From Simmondsia chinensis (taxonomy: Eukaryota > Streptophyta > Magnoliopsida > Caryophyllales > Simmondsiaceae), in contig JAGTTD010000013.1 of NCBI GenBank assembly GCA_018398585.1, positions 33,063,131 to 33,127,130 on the forward strand: a DNA stretch of 64,000 nt, written 5' to 3'. Below, one piece after another: positions 50,857 to 61,692 of the stretch. The notes under the pieces are model-generated. The model had not been told where the DNA came from, made no database searches, and saw only the letters and a list, made by a program, of their open reading frames with translations. The number at the start of each line of letters is the position of its first letter. Position 1 is the first letter of the stretch. The position numbers were made by a program, and so were the translations under genes.

Positions 50857-52744
50857 TACATGAATTATCCTTCCATATGTGAATCATCCCTCTATATACA
50901 ATTGACATAAATATCTTCCAAACCAATTTTTAGAATAAACTGATACTATAAAGAAAAAACAATCAAAATAATGCATAATTCATATACCCAATCCGCTTAA
51001 TTTAAGGGTACAGATAAAAGTTTTACTTCAAAAAATTTCTTTATAAAGTTCATAAAGATAGATTAAAGATGACAAAAGAAGTGCACCAAAAAAAATAAAA
51101 AAATAAAAAGAAGATCCTCATTTGAGATTTGAAAGGGATTTTAAAAGTGAAAATAAATAAAACACTTTTTAATGAAAATTATATATGCTTTATCTATAGA
51201 TTTACGACTTCATTGTCCTATTTTTCTATTTTTTAGTTGGCCACGCTTTTGTGTCTTGCCTAATGGTGTTTGAGGCTCGTTGTATTTTGCCTATTTTTGC
51301 TTGTCTTCCTGTTTGTTTGGTTTTCTCAGTTTGGTCCCCGTTCTTTTACGGGTTGACTCAAGGCTTGCTTAGTCGGGTTGTCTGCTATGTATTGCGACAC
51401 TATTGCTAATTAAAGAAAAAAATAAGTACTGTATCTACTTATATTTTGCCAAACGGCAAGCGCAATATCATATATAACAAACCAACCAAAACAAACACAA
51501 CTCAATGAAACAAAAACACAAAAACAACTCCAAAAGAGGCACCCAACAAATCAACCAAAAAAGGGCACCACAACAAAAACGACCTAATCCTTATACAAGA
51601 AGTTAAATCTAGACCGAACACTAGAAATAATAGACTTAACAATTACATCTACTCTATCTACTTATAAATCAAAAAAAAAAAAAAAAAATTAGAGAAAGCA
51701 TAACATTCATGCTGTAGAAAAATAATTAAATTAAAAAAATTTTCAGAGAAAGGTAGCCTGTTCGAACAATTCAAATGACACCTTAGTTCTAATTTTAGAG
51801 TAATCTACATACTTTGAAGAGATAACATCAAATTAAAAAAAAGAATAAAATAATGGGAAAAAATATAAACAATTAAGAACATGTTGTTAAAAAACTAGTA
51901 TTTGTGAATTGATAAAAATATATTGAACATGCTAAAAGAAATATGAAAAACTTCAAAAAAAAGCATAAAAATTTCTTAAAATTTTTTATATTTTGTTCAA
52001 TATTAAAGAATTTATCACGTGGCACCCTTTGCTTTATTTGAGTTATCAATGGTCAAAAAGTTCGAAAATTTTACACATATTTTCTAAGATAATTTAATAA
52101 ATCAATTGATCAAAAATATTAATTAAAATAGTTACATTTCATACGAAATTAAAGTATATTTTAGAATGATGATGTTATTGACTTTGATGATCGATCAAAT
52201 ATTACAAAAGTAAGCTCATGATGTACATATACTAACTATATCTCAAAGTTATTTAAAATATTGACACCTGACTGTACAATGCACAGGAGTCACTAGTACA
52301 AGTTTATCCAATTTCAAATAAAATTTGAATGAAAAATACAAAATAAAGAAAAAAAAATTAGAATATAAGTTGAAAAGTTGTTTTTTTTTAAGTGACCTTC
52401 CAAAAAGTTTATACATCTACCTATTTGGAAGGCCTTTTAGACTAATTTCTTGCAATTAATTAAAAAGACAATGAAACAGCAATCAGAGCATCAAAAAAGG
52501 CCTGACTACTCCTTGGTAGTCATCAAAAGAAATGTGAAAGGTTTAAAATGAAAAAAGTATGAGATGGAAAAATAATTTTGCTATGAGAACATATAATTTT
52601 AAATTGTGATACCAGTTATTAGCAAAGAAAATTATATTATATAAATTATTTCCAATATAAAATTTTTAGTTATTCAAAATTTGATTATCATCCATGCATC
52701 AAATGAGGAAAATCTAGTATAGTAGTTAAGTGAAAGATAATTTT
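50857..52744. other. AT-rich intergenic; possible LINE 3' tails
   Basis: 51235-51420 on the plus strand (GTTTGGTTTTCTCAGTTTGG, GCTATGTATTGCGACACTA, then A-rich) and, inverted, 51455-51640 (CAACCAAAACAAACACAACT and similar) look like two T/G-rich LINE 3' untranslated ends facing each other. I am not sure of this. 51669-51687 is poly-A. 52268-52298 shares a motif with 29584-29610. No gene. Confidence 0.35.
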
Positions 52745-53255
52745 GAGTTTAAATAGATAGGCTAAGTTTATTAGGGTTATTTATATTTTAGTATTTCGAT
52801 TTTTTTGGATATAATACAAAGAACTTTAACAATTTTAAATTAATTAAAAGACCTCTAGGTTTTTATCATATTAATAAAAAGGCCACTCTCCGGCGTAATG
52901 AAATTATTTTCTATTGACAAATCTAAAATGACAACTGTTTTTTATAAATGATATAGTAAAATTACAAAGCTACCCCTCAATTCATTTATTCTTTCTTTAT
53001 AAGCACAAAAATTCGAGAAGATATACTATGTAAAAACTATTTGTTTTGTCTAATCTGTTTAAAAATTGGTTATTGAAAGCTATTTTTGTCATTTTACGAT
53101 AGCATTAACAATATCCAGTTGCCACGTCAACTCGGTTGATAAAAAAGGATGCCATCACACCGGAGAGGGGCATTTTTTTTAATACAACAAAAACTTAGGG
53201 GCATTTTATAAGTGCAACAAGAATTTAAATGCCTTTTTATTAATTTAAAAGAGTC
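52745..53255. repeat. Repeat R, copy B
   Basis: Uninterrupted copy: TATATTTTAGTATTTCGAT, CTAATCTGTTTAAAAATTGG, AATACAACAAAAACTTAGGG, GGGGCATTTTATAAGTGC. It joins the LINE endonuclease fragment at the same point as copy A. Confidence 0.65.
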
Positions 53256-54143
53256 GGAGTTTCAATCTATTTTGGCTCTGTTAACTAGTAAGGGTGCATG
53301 GTGTGAGATTTTTCCAGTGAAGCCTATGAGCTTAAAAAGGGCAAAGGCAGAGCACCAAGGAACCTCCTATTGATTCTACTCATCGAGTTCCCTCTACGCC
53401 AATGAAATTTTGCCCATACAATGGAAGGTTTAAGAGTGATGTTTTTTGTATGAAATTTTAAGGCAACCATGTATGGCGTGGGATTTTGACAACCTTTTCT
53501 ATCCTCAGGAGATAAGACCTCATTTAAATCTCCTACCCCAATGATTGGGAGATTAATGGAATGCTTCAGTTGAGCTAAATTCTCCCACAATTGTTGGCGA
53601 TCTGATCTAATACAAGGGGCATAAGCATTGATAATCGTGCATTTGAACCCATTTGAAATCCACTGTTCTGAAACAACAATCCTTCCAAGTGTCACAAAGA
53701 TGTTAGAAGGACTTGGTGTTCCAAACCGAAATAAGTCCACCCGACACCCTAACAGATGCAGCGTTCCTCCACCCATTAAATCTATGACCCCAAATTTTAG
53801 ATATGGCTCGTTCATTGAAAGTTTGTATTTTGGTCTGTTGGCCACAAAGGAAGTATGAGGTATTGTTTTCTCACCAAATGAAGAATAGTTGATCTCTTTT
53901 TACCTAAATTCAGCCCATTTATGTTCCAAACAAGAATCTCCATAAAACCTAGAGGATTGGGTAGAGGGGATTAAGGGATAGATTTCTAGTCACTAGCTTC
54001 CTCGTGTTCTATACATTCAGTGACCTTAATGACAGACTCAAACTCCCTATCTATCCTAATTCCTAACCTGGCACAGATTGCTCAAGTGTTTGGACCTCTA
54101 CTCTAAAATACGATTGAACATGATTTCTCAAGGCTCTTCACCT
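53225..54143 (-). pseudogene. LINE endonuclease fragment B
   Basis: Minus-strand frame 53845-53324 reads INAYAPCIRSDRQQLWENLA, LPIIGVGDLNEVLSPEDRKG and FHTKNITLKPSIVWAKFHWR, the APE-type endonuclease of plant L1 LINE ORF2. Upstream, near 53945-53880, LVWNINGLNLGKKRS is the usual endonuclease start. The family nicks target DNA for reverse transcription. Reverse transcriptase is absent because the sequence changes to repeat R near 53250. The upstream side is interrupted by COP-4 at 54144 and continues at 58448. Confidence 0.8.
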
Positions 54144-54304
54144 TGTAAGACTGTGAGACTGTATAGTGGACTATATTTGTAATGAGTTATAATTGTATAT
54201 ATCAGGCCCATTAGGCCTATCATCATGTATATATAAAACTCTATATATACGAAAGGGCTCCCCATTCTAGGGGTATCCAATTATTCCATAATTACCTTCT
54301 TTCA
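54144..54304 (+). repeat. COP-4 5' LTR
   Basis: 161 bp, TGTAAGACTGTGAG to TACCTTCTTTCA. Contains AAAACTCTATATATACG. The first dozen bases differ from the 3' LTR (TGTTAGAGTATACTG). Confidence 0.9.
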
Positions 54305-54316
54305 TGATATCAGAGC
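54305..54316 (+). promoter_or_regulatory. COP-4 primer-binding site
   Basis: TGATATCAGAGC, one G-to-A change from the tRNA-iMet complement; it abuts the LTR. Confidence 0.85.
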
Positions 54317-54455
54317 AAACCCTAACTCTCTCGTAAAATAAAACAAATCCTAGCCGATTTTTTTTTTCCCTAACCCTAGCACCGGCACAGCCTCACCTCG
54401 AAACCCTAGCGCCGCCGCTGTCGTTGCACACCACCTCCAACCAAACTTCTTCCTC

Positions 54456-55560
54456 ATGGCTGATGCGACCTCCTTAACCACCACTCCCCACGCCATCGTC
54501 CAGCCTTCTACCGCTGGTGCGGCTGGTGGTCTGGCCCTTCCCTCCCCATTCAGTGTCTCAAATATCAGACATCAAATTTCTTCTACATTAGATCTGACCG
54601 ATCCCTCCACATGTTTAGTATGGTGCAACTCTTTTCTCTCTACTTGTGAGGTTATGCTGTGGATGATCACCTTGATGGGACCTCTGCTCAACCTGCTGTT
54701 TCAGATCCCAATTATCACTAATGGAGACAAATTGATAATCTTCTCATCCCCTGGATACTCGGTACTATCTCTCCCGACCTTGCTAGTGCTGTGTATGTTA
54801 GTGATGATGATATAACTGCTGCATCACTTTGGAATTCTATCACCCGGCGTTTTACTGACTTTGCCCAATCACGTCAGTTACAATTTAAACGTGAATTGAC
54901 CAATATTAAGAAAGGAATTCTCTCCATGTTAGCATATCTCACGAAGATTAAATCTCTGGCTGACAATCTTAAGTTTGCCTCTATTACTGATATTGATATG
55001 GTTCTAGCCACTGTGGATGGTATGTCTAATGAAAAGGATTTCAGTGCTGTGTGTACATCTATTACATCTCGTGTTCCCTTCTCGTCCTTTATTGAGGCCC
55101 GATCTATGTTGATGAATGAAGAACCTTGCCTTAAGAATATCAATGCACGTACTCCACCTATTCTCCTAGCCGCCGGTTCTCCGGCTGCACCCCCAGCCAC
55201 CCAGCCGTCCACGGTTGTGGGAGCCGCCACGGCACAGCAGTAATCGGCTGCCATCGAGCAGCCAACCGCTTTCCCCGCTCACCAACACCAGTCCAGTTTT
55301 GGAAATCAATATGGTAATGGTCGAGGTAATGGTCATGGACGTGGAGATCGTGGTAATGGACGTGGTAGTGGTAAAAACAGTCGTGGTTATGGAAATCAGT
55401 GGATGTCGAGTATGTGGGGTCCAAAGTATAGGGGAATGTCGTACATGTCGTTTATCCCTAGTTCAACACACAATACGACCTCCTCCTTTCGGTTCTACTT
55501 CTTCGGGTGGTAATATTTCTAATCCACAATTTTCATTCAGTAAATAATGTTTATACCACT
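54456..55560 (+). pseudogene. COP-4 gag
   Basis: ATG at 54456 (MADATSLTTTPHAIVQ). The first frame ends at 54815 after a shift; 54791-55243 continues with LWNSITRRFTDFAQSRQLQF, LTNIKKGILSMLAYLTKIKS and ADNLKFASITDID, the UBN2 capsid core. A Gly/Asn/Arg-rich segment (about 55300-55400) and a degenerate zinc knuckle (CRVCGVQSIGECRTC) follow in another frame. Confidence 0.83.
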
Positions 55561-56145
55561 GGTTATGGTTTTTACCCGGGTTTTGATGCAAGTTAGTTCT
55601 CTCCACCATATTATACAACCCCTACTCTTAACCCCTTTTGGGTCATGGATAGCGGGGCCTCCTCTCACATGACAAATAATCCAGGTATCCTAGCACCCTT
55701 GTCTCCATACGTCGGGTCTGATAAAATTTTAGTTGGTAATGGTGCTTGTCTTTCCATTGCTGGTAATGGGTCATGTTTCATATCTATTCCTGCAGGTCAC
55801 TTTGTTTTAAACAAAGTTTTATTTGTTCTTGGTCTCTCCAAAAATTTACTTTTCGTTCATCAATTCTGTTCAGATAACAATTGTCTCCTCGAATTTGACT
55901 ATTTTGGTTTTTCTATTAAGGATCCTAAATTGAAGTCAACTACCATCCACTGTGTTAGTCCGAGGCCTCTCTTCACAGTACCAGGATCAAATACCGTCAC
56001 TACATCGTTCTTTGCTTCACGAGTCTCCTCTTCTGTTTGGCACCGTTGCTTAGGCCATCCAGGAGAGCCCGTTTTGTCATCCTTAGTCAAACAAAAATTT
56101 ATTTCCTGTTCTAGTCCCTTAGAGTCTAGTTTGTGTCATGCTTGA
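55561..56145 (+). pseudogene. COP-4 protease and GAG-pre-integrase
   Basis: VMDSGASSHMTNNPG at 55645 is an intact copia protease active site. ILVGNGACLSIAGNGSCFIS and KVLFVLGLSKNLLFVHQFCS complete the domain. SSVWHRCLGHPGEPVLSSLV (about 56030-56090) is the GAG-pre-integrase histidine block. The frame ends at TGA 56143. Confidence 0.88.
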
Positions 56146-57164
56146 CAACTAGGCAATGATAATCGTTTACCTTTTCAGAAGTCTGTTTCTAGTACTACGT
56201 GTCCTTTTGACATTATTTATTCTGATGTATGGACATCACCTGTTTTTAGTTTCGATGGTTATAAATATTAATTGTTATTTTTGGATGATTATTCTTATTT
56301 TGTGTGAATTTACCCGATGCGTTCTAAATCAGAGGTGTTTGATTTGTTTCTTCAATTCCATGCACTTATCTTAAATCAATTTGGGTGGGAAATCAAATAG
56401 TTTCAATGTGATAATGGGACTGAATATATTAATCATGATTTTAATGCACTTTTTATATAGCGAGGCATTCTTAGCCGGGTCTCGTGCCCTCATACATCCC
56501 AACAAAATGGGAAAGCTGAACGTATGCACAGAGCTATTGGCAATGTGATGCGATCTCTCCTTTTTCAAGCTTGTATGCCTCTAGAGTATTGGGTTGAGGC
56601 TGTTTCAGCTGTTACTCATATCATCAACCTATTACCCTTTACTACTATAAAGAAAAAGATCCCATATCAACCCTTATATAAACAAAAGGTTGACTATGAT
56701 CACCATCATGTTTTTGGGAGTGCTTGCTATCCCAATTTGACTATTACTACTCCACATAAACTTGCACCTTGGTCTACTTTATGTATTTTCCTGGGCTATC
56801 TTTCGAATCATAAGGGGTACAAATGCTTAGATCTTTCTACTAACAAAGTCATTATTTCTAGACATGTTGTGTTTGATGAAACAGATTTTCCTCTCTCGGG
56901 TGGGTACCTTCTCTTAAGAAACAATGAATCGGCTCCATCAAGTGTTCTCATCACCTCTTGCTTCTTCCCCTTTCGCCGAAACAGACCCGACTTCTCCGCC
57001 CGTCATACCACTGCAGCCGGACTCCTTGCCATGGGTCACCACATCGGTGCCCAGTTTGCCCCATGTTCAAGCCAAGACCGATGCACCGTGCCAGCCTCGG
57101 GATGCTTCCCGATCTCTTCATCCTATGGTCACACATTCCAAAGCTGGTATTGTGAAACCTCTTC
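56146..57164 (+). pseudogene. COP-4 integrase
   Basis: FDIIYSDVWTSPVFSFDGYK carries the first aspartate; several stops follow between 56260 and 56460. QCDNGTEYINHDF-like sequence holds the second, and TSQQNGKAERMHRAIGNVMR the glutamate. FGSACYPNLTITTPHKLAPW and CIFLGYLSNHKGYKCLDLST are the C-terminal blocks. The linker ends HPMVTHSKAGIVKPLHG near 57168, where the deletion begins. Confidence 0.86.
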
Positions 57165-57719
57165 ATGGTATTGAACAAGTCTCTTTATGGCCTTAAGCAG
57201 GCACCCCGAGCATGGTACAATCGCTTCGCCTCCTTTCTGTGCACGCTTGGCTTCACCGGTTGTAAGTCTGATTCTTCACTATTTATTTTACATCGTGGCA
57301 GCGACATGGCTATACTGTTGGTTTATGTGGATGATATTGTGCTTCCGGCATCTTTGAATATGCTTCTTCAAGCTATACTTTGTTCTCTATGTTCTGAATT
57401 CGATATGACTGATTTGGGGCTGCTTAATTATTTTCTTGGAATCTCGGTTTCCCACTCTTCAGATGGCCTCTTCTTATCTCAGTCTAAATATGCTCATGAC
57501 CTGCTTGATAAGACCAACATGCTCTCCTGCAAGCCTGTAGCCACGCGTACAGATTCCAAGTCAAAACTTTCGAAAGATGACGGAGATCTTATGCTCAATC
57601 CTACCTTATATCGATCTACAGTTGGTGCTCTTCAGTACCTTACTTTCACTCGTCCCGATATCTCTTATGCTGTGCAACAAGTATGCTTGTTTATGCATAC
57701 TCCACGTTTACCTCATTGA
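57165..57719 (+). pseudogene. COP-4 reverse transcriptase, C-terminal half only
   Basis: [20 protein letters not shown] starts directly after the integrase linker, so the blocks RLVAKGF and [11 protein letters not shown] found in COP-1 to COP-3 are missing (several hundred bases). LLVYVDDIVLPAS retains YVDD. FDMTDLGLLNYFLGISVSHS and GALQYLTFTRPDISYAV follow, and the frame stops at TGA 57717 where tryptophan is usual (HW). Confidence 0.9.
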
Positions 57720-58289
57720 ATGGCTGTCAAACGCATTCTCATATACATCAAGGGCACCATTGATTATGGATTAACCATTTCTTCTTCTCGCGTGGATCAC
57801 CTTGTGACATATTCTGATGCAGACTGGGCCGGATATCCTAATACTCGTCGATCTACATCCGGTTTTTGTGTTTTTCTTGGAGGTAATCTTATTTACTGGT
57901 CCTTTAAATGTCAACCTATAGTTTCACATTCTAGCGTTGAGGCCGAGTATAAGGCAGTTGCTAATGCCGTGTCTGAGTGTTGCTGGATACGCTCTCTCCT
58001 TGGTGAGCTTGGTCTTCTTCTTCTTCCACGTGCCACTTTGCTTTACTACGATAATGTCTCGGCTATATATCTGTCCACCAATCCTGTGCAGCACATTCGT
58101 ACCAAGCATATTGAGATTGATATTCACTTCATTAGAGAGCGCGTCCACATGGGTCTTGTTCGGGTCCTTCACATACCTTCATCACAATAGATAGTTGATA
58201 TCTTTACCAAGAATCTGCCACATCAACTCATCCTTCTATTCAGACACAACCTTTGCATTCGTTAATCTCCTGCTTCGGTTGAGAGGGGA
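57720..58289 (+). pseudogene. COP-4 RNase H
   Basis: AVKRILIYIKGTIDYGL, YSDADWAGYPNTRRSTSGFC, CQPIVSHSSVEAEYKAVANA, LLYYDNVSAIYLSTNPVQHI and KHIEIDIHFIRERV are the complete set of copia RNase H blocks. A TAG at 58188 replaces the glutamine of SSQQIVDIFTK, and VDIFTKNLPHQLILLF continues. The purine run TTGAGAGGGGA (58279-58289) is the polypurine tract. Confidence 0.9.
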
Positions 58290-58447
58290 TGTTAGAGTAT
58301 ACTGTATAGCGGGCTATATTTGTAATGAGTTATAATTGTATATATCAGGTCCATTCAGCCTATCATCATGTATATGTAAAACTCTATATATACGAGAGGG
58401 CTCCCCATTCTAGGGGTATCCAATTATTCCAAAATTACCTTCTTTCA
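58290..58447 (+). repeat. COP-4 3' LTR
   Basis: 158 bp, TGTTAGAGTATACTG to TACCTTCTTTCA, otherwise nearly identical to 54144-54304. Confidence 0.92.
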
Positions 58448-58475
58448 AAGGCCCTTTTCAAAGTTAGGCTGGAGA
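58448..58475 (-). pseudogene. LINE fragment B, continuation after COP-4
   Basis: AAGGCCCTTTTCAAAGTTAG matches the sequence following the empty site in LINE fragment A (33533-33555). Confidence 0.6.
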
Positions 58476-58503
58476 TAAAAATCATTAATGATAGTCTTTT
58501 CAA

Positions 58504-58923
58504 TGATACAGTATAGATGGAAAATAAGGGAAACATAAGGTTCAACAGCCTTCTTTTAAATTCTTATTACGAAAATAATTAAGAACAAAGGAGAATAAAG
58601 AGTCTAACTAAATTTTTACCCAGAGAACTAGAAATAATACATAAACAATGGTAAAAATTTCTTAAACAATTGAACTGATTCAAAACCCTAGACTTCCTCT
58701 CGCTTATATAGAGGAACTAAAACCTTAAAATAATATTAATGATTTAAAAGATAAAATCATAAATGAATCTTTGCTAGTCTAAAACACTTTTCCTAAGCTA
58801 ACATATCCTATTAGATGTAAAAACCCTAACCCTGGCCACATACAATCTTCCCAGCCGCAAGCATGCTCGCCAACTTGCTAGCCACCAAGCCACACCTGCC
58901 AATCCTGGTTGGTGGTTGCATCA
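58504..58923 (-). repeat. Solo LTR of a GYP-2/3/4-type gypsy element
   Basis: Plus-strand ends TGATACAGTATAG and GGTTGCATCA match the TGATGCAG...GCATCA ends of GYP-2, and AAGGTTCAACAGCCTTCTTTT resembles in part the inverse of the GYP-3 LTR end. Flanks TTCAA (58499-58503) and TTCAT (58924-58928, overlapping the next base) agree at four of five. The AACCCTAGAC and CTTATATAGAGGA words recall GYP-2. No internal region is present, so this is a solo LTR. Confidence 0.7.
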
Positions 58924-58928
58924 TTCAT

Positions 58929-59066
58929 TTTCCTTGATTGTATTATAAATAGGAGCTTTTGTTCATGAATAACATATCCAAGTCTCAATATGTATATCCA
59001 AGTCTCATTCCATTTTTCTTAATTTATTTTATTCTTGTCTAGTCTAAATTCAACATGGTATCGTAG
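58929..59066 (+). repeat. Fragment of another LTR with primer-site relic
   Basis: TTATAAATAGGAGC (TATA-like) precedes a segment ending AAATTCAACA, followed by TGGTATCGTAGC (59055-59066), two changes from the tRNA-iMet complement. It looks like the end of a short LTR plus primer site; its left part is cut by the solo LTR and no partner is found. Confidence 0.5.
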
Positions 59067-59230
59067 CAGATTGATACTTCCGGTCTCTTGTTGAGTCAGG
59101 CCTAAAAGGGCCGTTGAAATTTTAACAAATTCCATTCCCCCCATAATAGTCCAACAAAGGACTGTATTGAAACTCTTGCCCATTACCACTTCGTATTTGT
59201 TTAACCTACATACCAAAGTGTTTACGAACC
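59067..59230 (-). pseudogene. COP-6 integrase fragment, downstream part
   Basis: The minus strand continues the integrase of 62255-62860 across the COP-5 insertion: NWVRKHFG, VKQIRSGNGQEFQYSPLLDY and YGGNGIC-like text, where the family has RSDNGxEF; the catalytic aspartate is glycine here. Homology fades near 59100. Confidence 0.6.
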
Positions 59231-59848
59231 TGTTAGGAATATGTCTCAAATTTATGTTTTTAAGCACGAGTCTCACTGTGAGCAAGCCGATCAATTGGGT
59301 GGCACAACCGATTGATCGGAGAGCAACGCTGGAGAAAAAGTCAAGAAGAGCTGCAAAAGAGGGGCCGATTGATCAGTGTTGGCCGATCGATTGGGAGTCT
59401 GTTTCCGCGTACCCTAGCCGTTAACTATAAATATGGATTTGGGGCCTTAGTTTATGCATCCAATTAAGAAAGAGAGAACCATCACATTTGTTTGAGAGCA
59501 TTACGAGAGTTTAGAGGGAGTGATTCAGTAATTCTCCATAGATCTCGTTCAGAGGAAGTGTCGTTGTAATTCTTTCATTATTTGTGATTAATAAAGATTC
59601 TCTATCTTCGTCCGCGGTTTTTCCCTCTCGATTGAAGAGAGTTTTCCACGTAAATCATTGTGTGTTTTCTTTGTTTTCTTTTAACTTTTGTTTACTTCTT
59701 TTGTGTGAGTTATAATACTTGAATCAAATCTAGTATTGGGTGTTAAGTTCCGCTTCTCAAATTGATACCATAGTATATCAAATTTGAGTCAAGATTCCTA
59801 ACAAATTGGTATCTGAGTGTAACGAGTTTGTTCCAGTTTTTCCTAACA
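59231..59848 (+). repeat. COP-5 5' LTR
   Basis: Begins TGTTAGGA and ends TCCTAACA, a perfect 8-bp inverted pair. It contains an internal TCCTAACA at 59796-59803 followed by TGGTATCTGAG (59807-59817), that is, an older LTR end plus primer site now within the LTR. The 3' LTR includes the same internal pair, and the GAACC duplication lies outside the longer version, which is why I take 59848 as the end. Confidence 0.8.
59425..59434 (+). promoter_or_regulatory. COP-5 LTR TATA box
   Basis: CTATAAATAT, about 195 bases into the LTR; conserved as TATAAATATGG in the 3' LTR near 61831-61841. Confidence 0.7.
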
Positions 59849-59906
59849 ATTGGTATCAGAGCATATCAAATTGTTCAAGATTTCTCTACAAATTGGTATC
59901 AGAGCC
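59807..59906 (+). promoter_or_regulatory. COP-5 triple primer-site array
   Basis: Three copies of ATTGGTATCwGAG occur at 59807-59817 (TGGTATCTGAG, within the LTR), 59851-59863 (TGGTATCAGAGCA, at the LTR edge) and 59894-59906 (TGGTATCAGAGCC, in the leader). Each is preceded by an ACA word. The middle one is the likely functional primer site. Confidence 0.8.
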
Positions 59907-59928
59907 CGCATTTGTTCGATTTGGTACT

Positions 59929-60827
59929 ATGACATATGCAATTAAATTTCAAGTTGAGAAGTTTGATGGTCAAGGCAGTTTTAGTTTATGGCAAGTTCAC
60001 GTTAAGGGCGTCTTGACTCAGAATGGCTTGAAGAAAGCTTTAGATGGGAAAGAAAAAAAAAAAAACCTGAGAGTTTATCTGAAACACAGTGGGAGGAGTT
60101 AGACGAAAGGGCTCTTATGGCAATTTAGATGTGTCTTACTGATAACTTTTTGACAGAAGTTCTGGAATTAAAGACCGCTAAGGAGTTGTGAGAGAAATTA
60201 CAAGAGATGTTTTGTTTCAAGTCCGTCTCCAACAAACTTGCAGTTAAGCGACGGTTATTCACGTTTCGTACGTCACTTAATAATCATGTTAATGAATTTA
60301 ATTCATTAATTCAAGAATTAAAGGAGCTTAATGATGCTCCTAAGGATGAAGATCAAGTAATGTTATTGTTATGTTCACTCTCTACCTCTTATAGAAGCTT
60401 TGTAGAAAGCATGATTTATGGTGGTAGGTCAACTATCACAGTTGATGAGGTTAAGAGAAACCTCCTCAGTAAAGAAAGAGTAGATAAAGAGTTGTCTGAC
60501 TCTATTCAGAACTCAGGTAGTGGTTTATTTGTAAGTGAGAGAACCGAGTCTAAAGAATATGATCATAGTGAAAACAAGTCTAAGCCTAGACATCAAGATA
60601 TATCCTGTAATTACTGTCATAAGAAAAGGCATATTAAGAGAGACTATTACAAGCTTAAGAGGAAACTAGAAGCAGATAACAGGTATGACCAGAGATCCAC
60701 AGCAGCCACTGTTGTAGTTGAAGATGAGAATGATGGTGATATACTGTCTGCGTCTGAACTTCTGTCCAGTTTTAGAGATAGTTGGATTTTGGATTCGGGC
60801 TACTCCTATCATGTTCGTCCCAATTGA
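59929..60827 (+). pseudogene. COP-5 gag and protease start
   Basis: ATG at 59929 (MTYAIKFQVEKFDGQGSF). QVHVKGVLTQNGLKKALDGK runs into an A-tract frameshift near 60053 and stops at 60100. From 60207 LAVKRRLFTFRTSLNNHVNE, EFNSLIQELKELND and LLCSLSTSYRSFVESMIYGG continue the capsid. The zinc knuckle reads CNYCHKKRHIKRDYYK, its last cysteine being tyrosine. WILDSGYSYHVRPN is the protease site with DSG kept but the following alanine changed. Stop at 60825. Confidence 0.87.
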
Positions 60828-61383
60828 GATTGGTTTTCTACGTATGAGTCAATTCAAGGTGGAGTTGCTTTGATGGGTAATGATGCTACATGCAGAGTTT
60901 TGGGTATAGGAACAATTCGTATTAAGATGTTCAATGGCTATCAGGACTTTGAGTGATATTCGTCACATTCCTGTTTTGAAGAAGAATCCCATCTCTTTAG
61001 GTACTCTTGAGTCATATGGGTACAGGTACACAGCTAAATATGGAGTTATGAAGGTCGTTAAGGGTACTTTAGCTGTGATTAAAGGTAGAAGAGTAGGAAC
61101 ATTATATAAACTTGTCGGTTCCAGAGTTGCAAGATTAGTTAAAATATCTTCATCATCATCGTTGACAGAGCTAGGTATCACAAAGTCATGGGGCACGAGG
61201 TTGGATCATTCAGGTGATAAGGGTCTGCCTAAGCTTAGTAAAAGGGGCTCGTTGTGTGGTCAGTCTAAAGGACTGAAATCTTATGAACAAGGCTTTTATG
61301 GGAAGCAAAAAAGAGTTCGCTTTAAGCAAATCTTGACAAGTAGCGATGTGACGTTTGATGAGTCTTCATTATTAAGTCCATAG
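60828..61383 (+). pseudogene. COP-5 protease end, GAG-pre-integrase and integrase tail
   Basis: DIRHIPVLKKNPISLGTLES is the protease C-terminus. GTLYKLVGSRV and TRLDHSGDKGLPKLSKRG are the GAG-pre-integrase block, and GFYGKQKRVRFK is the usual start of the integrase region. The next words, SSDVTFDESSLLS, belong to the integrase C-terminal end of this copia group (DVTFDESS), so roughly the whole catalytic core was removed at one junction near 61330-61345. The frame ends at TAG 61381. Confidence 0.85.
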
Positions 61384-61692
61384 AAGATGTCATCCATTTT
61401 TTGTGATTTAGTTCAGGTGAATAAGCCGGAGGGAGTTCAGTTTCTGTTAAGTAACACAGTTCAGCAGTGGATGGCTGTTTCAGAAGATGTGTCAAGAGCC
61501 AATTCAGAGAAGAAAAAGCTCGACATTGCTGATAACCTCCCAGTTCACTCAGTTGCTACCTAGCAAGAAGTTCAAGCATCCCTTGGAATCGGTTAGGTTT
61601 TCTATTTTGTTTAGATAACCCGTGTGAGGGGTGTTTTGTGGAGTAGGTGGAGAAATTTTGCTTACGTATAAATTTGAGTCAAGGTGGAGGTT
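61384..61692 (+). other. COP-5 internal 3' region
   Basis: Residual linker coding is possible to about 61590, but there is no reverse transcriptase or RNase H motif. AAGGTGGAGG just before 61691 is the polypurine tract. Confidence 0.6.

Larger units (their letters stand above)
54144..58447 (+). mobile_element. COP-4: Ty1/copia element with an internal pol deletion
   Basis: LTRs 54144-54304 and 58290-58447, primer site 54305, polypurine tract before 58290. Copy A of the LINE (33500-33560) gives the empty site: CTCTTCACC joins GACCCTCTTCAAAG there, while here COP-4 lies between. A matching 5-bp duplication is not evident. The coding region lacks the N-terminal half of reverse transcriptase, so this copy is 4.3 kb rather than about 4.8-5 kb. 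Confidence 0.9.
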
